A stretch of 8,804 nucleotides of DNA from Acidobacteriota bacterium. GTDB taxonomy: Bacteria; Acidobacteriota; Terriglobia; UBA7540. Below, one piece after another: positions 4,516 to 8,804 of this stretch. Made by a program: the position numbers and the translations under genes. The notes under the pieces are model-generated. The model was not told the origin of the DNA and did no database searches. It saw nothing but the letters and a program-made list of their open reading frames with translations. Where the stretch lies: contig QHZK01000293.1 of the NCBI GenBank assembly GCA_003224635.1, positions 1 through 8,804 of the forward strand, given 5' to 3'. The number at the start of each line of letters is the position of its first letter. Positions within the stretch are counted from its first letter, which is position 1.

Positions 4516-7500
4516 ATGTCTGAAATCAAGAAGAGCCTGCGGGCAGGGACTTTTGCGGCGGCCCTGGTTTTCCTTTTGAGTTCCCTACGTCCCGCGAACG
4601 CCCAAGTTCTCTATGGCTCGCTCGTCGGCAACGTCAGGGACCCTTCGGGCGCGGCCGTGCCCGGCGCCACGGTCACCGCGACTCAGCAGGAGACAGACCA
4701 GACCCGATCGGCCACTACCGATCAGGCTGGCGAATATAGCCTCACGACCTTGGCGGCCGGAACCTATGTCGTCAAGATTTCAGCCCAGGGCTTCAAAACT
4801 TCTTTCCAGACGGGCGTGCACGTGGCCATTAATTCGACCACGCGCGTAGACGCCACTCTCGAACTGGGTGCAGTAAACCAGAGTGTGGAAGTGTCCGCAA
4901 CCGCGGCGGTACTTCAAACCGAGCGCGCCGACGTCCATCATGACTTGACCGCGGCGACCATTGAGAACGTGCCGGTGCCGCCCGGGAACAACTTCGAACA
5001 GTTGTTCCGAGCGATTCCCGGATTCAATCCTCCGATCAGCGCCCACTCCGTTGCCACCAACCCTTCGCGCTCGCTCCAGTTCAATGTGAACGGCGCCAGC
5101 AGCTACGGCAATGATGTTCGCGTTGACGGCATGAGCCAATACAATATCTGGGTCCCGGAGAACGTCGCTTACATCCCGTCTTCCGACGCCATCCAGACGG
5201 TGAACGTGGCGACCAATAGTTTTAATCCGGACCAAGGGTTGGCGGGGGGATCCTCGATCAACGTTGTGATCAAGAGCGGCACCAACCAGCTCCACGGCGA
5301 CCTTTACGAGTTCCATTACGATAATGGACTCGAGGCGCGGGGCTTCTTCGACCCCAACAACCATATCAGCCGGGTTCCCAAAGACGTCTTTAACCAGTTC
5401 GGGGGCAGCGTGGGCGGCCCGATAAAAAAGAATAAGCTATTCTTTTTTGCCAATGTGGAAGCGACCCGCCAGCGCCAGTACGCGACCACCAATGTCTCGA
5501 TACCCACCCCGGCGATGGCCAACGGGGATATGAGAGGTCTGGATCTGCCTGGGGGCAATCTCGATGTTGTTTACGATCCGACGACGGGAGCTGTCGATCC
5601 GGCGACGGGAATTTCCAATGGCACGGGGCGGACGCCGATCTTCGCATCTGATAATCCGGCGTCGGCCAATTATAATGCTGCCTGCCTCGCATCCCAGGCC
5701 GATGCCTCGGGCAACTGCGCCAACGTGATTCCCAGCAGCCGCATCAGTCCTACGGCCGCAAAGTTAATGTCCATGATGCCCACGCCGAATCTTCCCAGCG
5801 CCAGCAAGAATGTGCCCAATAACAACTACCTCGGCGCGGCGGACATCCTGTTCAACCGCCTCACGTCCGACTCCAAGATTGACTGGAACGCCTCCGAGAA
5901 ACTCCGGGTAAACGGCCATCTTGGTTTGGCAAAGTACAATACCGTTAATCCGCAGATTTTCGGCGCCGTCGGGGGACCTCAAGTCAGCGGTTTCATCGGC
6001 AACGAGGGCAGAGCTTACGGACACACCATCAGCTTTAGCGTGACCGGCAGCTATGTTGCCACCCCGATTTTCGTCGTGGACGCGATTTTCGGTATGACAC
6101 GGATGGTCGCCAACTCCCAGCAGCTTGACATTGCGAAGAAAGAGGGAACCGATGTCCTCGGCATTCCGGGAGTCAACGGCACGCGCAATTTTGAAGGAAG
6201 CTGGCCGGAGTTTGATATCGGCGGCGGCAATTCGGGCAATTTGTCGCCCTTCGCTCTCCTCGGCACGCAACACAACTTCATGCCGTATTATCGCAACGAC
6301 CCCCAGTTCCACTATGGCACTAACGTCAGTTGGGTCAAAGGAAAGCACACGATTCGCTTCGGCGCCGACATTATTGGCCAGCACTTGAATCAGCAGCAGC
6401 CCGAATGGAACGGAGCCGGCAATTCCTACGGCCCGCAGGGAGGGTTTTCATTCGGCACGGGTCCGACTCGCGCGAACTCCGGCTCGACGACGCCGGCCAA
6501 CGCCTACAATAACTTTGCTACCTTCCTCTTGGGCCTCGACACCGCCTACGGCAAGAACATTCAGGTCCCCGATTTCTTCCACACCATCACACACGAGTAT
6601 GGATTCTACGTCGGCGATCAGTGGCAAACCACCAGCAAGCTGACCGCCACGCTGGGCCTCCGTTGGGAATACTTCCCGTTGCCCACCCGAGGTGGCAGCC
6701 GGGGGCTGGAGCGCTTCGACTTCACCAACAACAATATGATGCTCTGCGGAGTGGGAGGCAATCCGACGGACTGCGGTGTGTCGGTCAGCAAAAGGAGTTT
6801 TGCCCCCCGGATCGGCCTGGCTTACCGGGCCACCAACTCCTTCGTGCTTCGCGCCGGATATGGAATCACTTATGAACCCTACAACCTCGTCGATAACTTG
6901 CGGACGAACTACCCCATTTTGATCCCGCTCTACGTGAGCGCTCCAAACCCCCTCGTTGCCGCCGGAGCTCTCGACGCCGTCGGCCAAGCGAATGCGCCGG
7001 TGGGCCAAGCGTTGCCTGTGGGCATTCCACTTCCGGCCACTCCCAGCCTGACCAGCGCCGAGGTTCCCGTGCCAGGGGATGTCGGCGTGACCACCACCCC
7101 GAATTCCATCAACCGCGGGTATATTCAGACATGGAACTTCACTGTCGAAAAGGAAATTCGTGGGGGCTGGCTCGCGCAGGCCGGGTATGTCGCCTCGCGG
7201 ACCATCCGGCAGCTCGGCACCCTGAACTTGAATGTGGGCAGCCCCATATTACCCGCTGGGTGCGCTCCTGGCAGTTGCGGAGGCAACGCCAGCCTGCCGT
7301 TCGGCAATTTAGCTTTAACCAATGCGTCAACAGCGAATTGTCCCAACGGCTTCGCCAGCACGAATATAGGTTGTCGGACGCAGGGGACCGGGATCGTCAC
7401 GCCCCTTACCAACAACCATTACGACTCCCTCCAGGCCTCGTTGTCTCACCACTTTGCCAACGGCTATCAGCTCCAATTCAACTATACCTGGTCGAAGACG

Positions 7501-8229
7501 ATCGGCGAGGCGGGAGTGGAGGATGAAAAAAGCACCGCGAATATCCAGGTGCTTTCTTTCTATTACTTGAATCGCGGCCTGTCTAATCTTGATCGTCCCC
7601 AGAACTTCGAGGCGGTTTTCATAGCGGAGTCGCCGTTCGGAGCCAAGAAGCGTTGGGTCAGCTCAGGGATTGGCGCCAAGATTCTGGGCGGCTGGCAGTT
7701 CAGCGGTCTGATTTCGGCGGTTTCAGGCTTGCTTGTCGGAGCTTCGGCTACTGGCGGCGGCGGTATGTCAGCTGACAGCGCCTCCCTGAATGCCACAGGT
7801 AACAACCAGCGGCCTGACCTCATCGGTCCGATTAAAATCACGAAAAACATCGGACCGGGCACCACATGGTTTGACCCTACTGCCTTCGCGGGTGTTACCA
7901 ACTCCCCGCTCACCCCGACCCAGCGCTTTGGCACTTCACCCTTTTACCCGTTCCACGGGCCGGGCCTGTTTAACATGGATGCGGCGCTCTCCCGCGACTT
8001 CAAGCTCTCGGAGCGCTTCAATCTCCAACTTCGCGCGCAAGCCGTCAACTTTACCAACACAGCATACTTTAACAATCCAAACGTCAGTTGTGGCACCTAT
8101 AGTAGTGCGACTCTCCCTTGCAATAACATTACCAGTGGTACGTTCGGCCAGGTCACTTCGACCAACAGCCTGGCCCGGGAAGGACTTGACCAGCGGCAGT
8201 TCGAGATCAGCGCGAAACTGAGCTTCTAG
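4516..8229 (+). CDS. TonB-dependent receptor, Oar-like, with carboxypeptidase-regulatory-like domain
   Basis: A 1,237-residue outer-membrane protein, within the usual size for the Oar-like receptors expanded in Acidobacteriota. Order of parts: signal peptide 1-29 (cleavage after RPANA); a beta-sandwich carboxypeptidase-regulatory-like domain about 32-122 (GNVRDPSGAAVPGATVTAT, then GEYSLTTLAAGTYVVKISA); plug domain about 150-258 (NFEQLFRAIPGF, VNGASSYGNDVRVDGM, SSINVVIKSGTNQLHG); then the beta-barrel, starting with the family hallmark NQFGGSVGGPIKKNKLFFF near 293-311 and ending in ISAKLSF, whose terminal phenylalanine is the usual signal for BAM-mediated insertion. I do not see a clear TonB box. 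The substrate cannot be predicted. The protein has exactly ten cysteines, all in five close pairs in barrel loop-like segments. It is transcribed from its own consensus promoter and is not in an operon with the upstream hydrolase; the next gene is convergent. Confidence 0.93.
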   Translation: MSEIKKSLRAGTFAAALVFLLSSLRPANAQVLYGSLVGNVRDPSGAAVPGATVTATQQETDQTRSATTDQAGEYSLTTLAAGTYVVKISAQGFKTSFQTGVHVAINSTTRVDATLELGAVNQSVEVSATAAVLQTERADVHHDLTAATIENVPVPPGNNFEQLFRAIPGFNPPISAHSVATNPSRSLQFNVNGASSYGNDVRVDGMSQYNIWVPENVAYIPSSDAIQTVNVATNSFNPDQGLAGGSSINVVIKSGTNQLHGDLYEFHYDNGLEARGFFDPNNHISRVPKDVFNQFGGSVGGPIKKNKLFFFANVEATRQRQYATTNVSIPTPAMANGDMRGLDLPGGNLDVVYDPTTGAVDPATGISNGTGRTPIFASDNPASANYNAACLASQADASGNCANVIPSSRISPTAAKLMSMMPTPNLPSASKNVPNNNYLGAADILFNRLTSDSKIDWNASEKLRVNGHLGLAKYNTVNPQIFGAVGGPQVSGFIGNEGRAYGHTISFSVTGSYVATPIFVVDAIFGMTRMVANSQQLDIAKKEGTDVLGIPGVNGTRNFEGSWPEFDIGGGNSGNLSPFALLGTQHNFMPYYRNDPQFHYGTNVSWVKGKHTIRFGADIIGQHLNQQQPEWNGAGNSYGPQGGFSFGTGPTRANSGSTTPANAYNNFATFLLGLDTAYGKNIQVPDFFHTITHEYGFYVGDQWQTTSKLTATLGLRWEYFPLPTRGGSRGLERFDFTNNNMMLCGVGGNPTDCGVSVSKRSFAPRIGLAYRATNSFVLRAGYGITYEPYNLVDNLRTNYPILIPLYVSAPNPLVAAGALDAVGQANAPVGQALPVGIPLPATPSLTSAEVPVPGDVGVTTTPNSINRGYIQTWNFTVEKEIRGGWLAQAGYVASRTIRQLGTLNLNVGSPILPAGCAPGSCGGNASLPFGNLALTNASTANCPNGFASTNIGCRTQGTGIVTPLTNNHYDSLQASLSHHFANGYQLQFNYTWSKTIGEAGVEDEKSTANIQVLSFYYLNRGLSNLDRPQNFEAVFIAESPFGAKKRWVSSGIGAKILGGWQFSGLISAVSGLLVGASATGGGGMSADSASLNATGNNQRPDLIGPIKITKNIGPGTTWFDPTAFAGVTNSPLTPTQRFGTSPFYPFHGPGLFNMDAALSRDFKLSERFNLQLRAQAVNFTNTAYFNNPNVSCGTYSSATLPCNNITSGTFGQVTSTNSLAREGLDQRQFEISAKLSF

Positions 8230-8267
8230 TCGGATTGTTGGTAAGGGGTGGGGCGCTTCGACGAAAG

Positions 8268-8287
8268 GGCGCGGATTGATCCGCGCC
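8268..8287. terminator. Hairpin between convergent genes, possible bidirectional terminator
   Basis: GGCGCGGA and TCCGCGCC form a perfect 8-bp GC-rich stem with the loop TTGA, between the end of the receptor gene (8229) and the end of the minus-strand gene (8325). Its location fits termination in both directions. There is no convincing T-run on the plus strand and only a short CTTT on the minus strand, so efficiency as an intrinsic terminator is uncertain. Confidence 0.5.
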
Positions 8288-8324
8288 GCAAAGCCGTCCG
8301 CCGGAGGCTCCACCCGCTCGACGT

Positions 8325-8804
8325 TCAGGCAGGCCGACCTGTCCCTTGACGAAGGGTCACGATGCGGTCGGCGCGAACGGTTCCCCACTTCTCCTTCTTG
8401 CCATCCGGCCACCGCACAACCAAGGCTTCAATCTCGGACTTGTCGCCCAATCCAAAGTGGACGCGGATGTCGCTCGCGCTCAGATAGCTTCCGTCGGTCG
8501 AGGCCAGCCGCCACATTGGGTTTTCTCCTTGTCGGAAGACCCCGACCTCGGCTCCAATCGCCAAGCGGTTTCCTTTCGCGGCTTCCAACCGCACCAGCAG
8601 CCAGTGGTGGCGCGATCCGGCTTCATTGAGGAGCAGCCGCGCGGGACCGTTGTTGTTGGTCACGACGATATCGACGTCGCCGTCGTTGTCGATGTCTCCG
8701 AATGCCGCGCCGCGGCTCACTTCGACGAGTTCGAGCCCCGGACCCGCGACGTTGGTCACTTCGCGAAAGCCTTTGCCCTGGCCCTCGTTGTGGAATAGCT
8801 GATT
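8325..8804 (-). CDS. CRTAC1-like FG-GAP/ASPIC-UnbV protein, C-terminal part
   Basis: The C-terminal 160 residues of a protein that enters from the right edge; the frame is open to 8804, starting NQLFHNEGQGKGFREV, so a GTG at 8759 is internal. The first segment holds an FG-GAP/VCBS repeat with the calcium loop FGDIDNDGDVDIVVTN, aspartates at alternate positions as in known Ca2+-binding loops, followed by NGPARLLLNE. The rest is an ASPIC/UnbV domain: HHWLLVRLEA, IGAEVGVF, GSYLSASDIRVHFGLGDKS and ALVVRWPDGKKEKW, ending in the usual beta-strand (RIVTLRQGTG). Such proteins are generally exported and are often large beta-propellers; their molecular role is poorly defined. They are commonly found beside TPR proteins and Oar-like receptors in Acidobacteriota, which fits this window. 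It is convergent with the receptor gene. Confidence 0.9.
   Translation of the reverse strand, partial: NQLFHNEGQGKGFREVTNVAGPGLELVEVSRGAAFGDIDNDGDVDIVVTNNNGPARLLLNEAGSRHHWLLVRLEAAKGNRLAIGAEVGVFRQGENPMWRLASTDGSYLSASDIRVHFGLGDKSEIEALVVRWPDGKKEKWGTVRADRIVTLRQGTGRPA

Noticed and set aside
4780..5364. 194-residue minus-strand frame within the receptor gene
   Set aside because: Antisense shadow of strongly family-like coding sequence (receptor plug region).
5764..7008. Long minus-strand frames (206 and 186 residues) within the receptor gene
   Set aside because: Antisense shadows of the receptor beta-barrel, with no recognisable domain of their own.
1..8804. CRISPR array, tRNA or rRNA genes, complete defence or biosynthetic system
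   Set aside because: No regularly spaced direct repeats with unique spacers, no tRNA/rRNA-like sequence noticed, and no cluster of genes typical of such systems.

Overview
The window looks like chromosomal DNA of an Acidobacteriota bacterium, possibly of the Solibacteres/Bryobacterales type; this is inferred from gene content, not from a marker gene. The indicators are a roughly 1,240-residue Oar-like TonB-dependent receptor with an N-terminal carboxypeptidase-regulatory-like domain, a CRTAC1/ASPIC-UnbV protein with an FG-GAP calcium loop, a secreted two-domain acetyl-xylan-esterase-like hydrolase, a secreted TPR protein, and an ISNCY (IS1202-like) transposase remnant. Sequence is moderately to highly GC-rich throughout.

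Layout: (1) 1-534, the 3' end of an amidohydrolase (amidohydrolase_2 type). (2) 535-961, a 427-base stretch with no convincing gene. (3) 962-3010 and 3007-3774, an exported alpha/beta-hydrolase gene and a TPR gene that overlap by the four bases ATGA and are probably translationally coupled. (4) About 3652-4265, a patchwork: the TPR gene loses its family-like sequence exactly where a parS-like 16-mer begins (one mismatch to the canonical palindrome). This is followed by a degenerate 9-bp tandem repeat, two inverted repeats, and a truncated, frameshifted transposase on the minus strand with two subterminal repeats at its surviving end. (5) 4282-4309, a promoter with perfect -35 and -10 hexamers, a 200-base leader and a strong Shine-Dalgarno. 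(6) 4516-8229, the TonB-dependent receptor. (7) 8230-8324, a short convergent intergenic gap with a perfect 8-bp-stem hairpin. (8) 8325-8804 on the minus strand, the C-terminal end of the ASPIC/UnbV protein.

How the genes might work together: the hydrolase and TPR protein form one unit destined for the cell envelope. The receptor has its own promoter and is separated from them by the mobile-element remnant, so there is no sequence evidence that they share a pathway, although esterase plus outer-membrane transporter would fit extracellular glycan or ester use. I do not see a complete novel defence, CRISPR or biosynthetic system. The most unusual features are the parS-like site at the broken end of the TPR gene, the perfect promoter with a self-complementary -10 element next to the IS end, the serine-less second hydrolase domain, and the strictly paired cysteines of the receptor.
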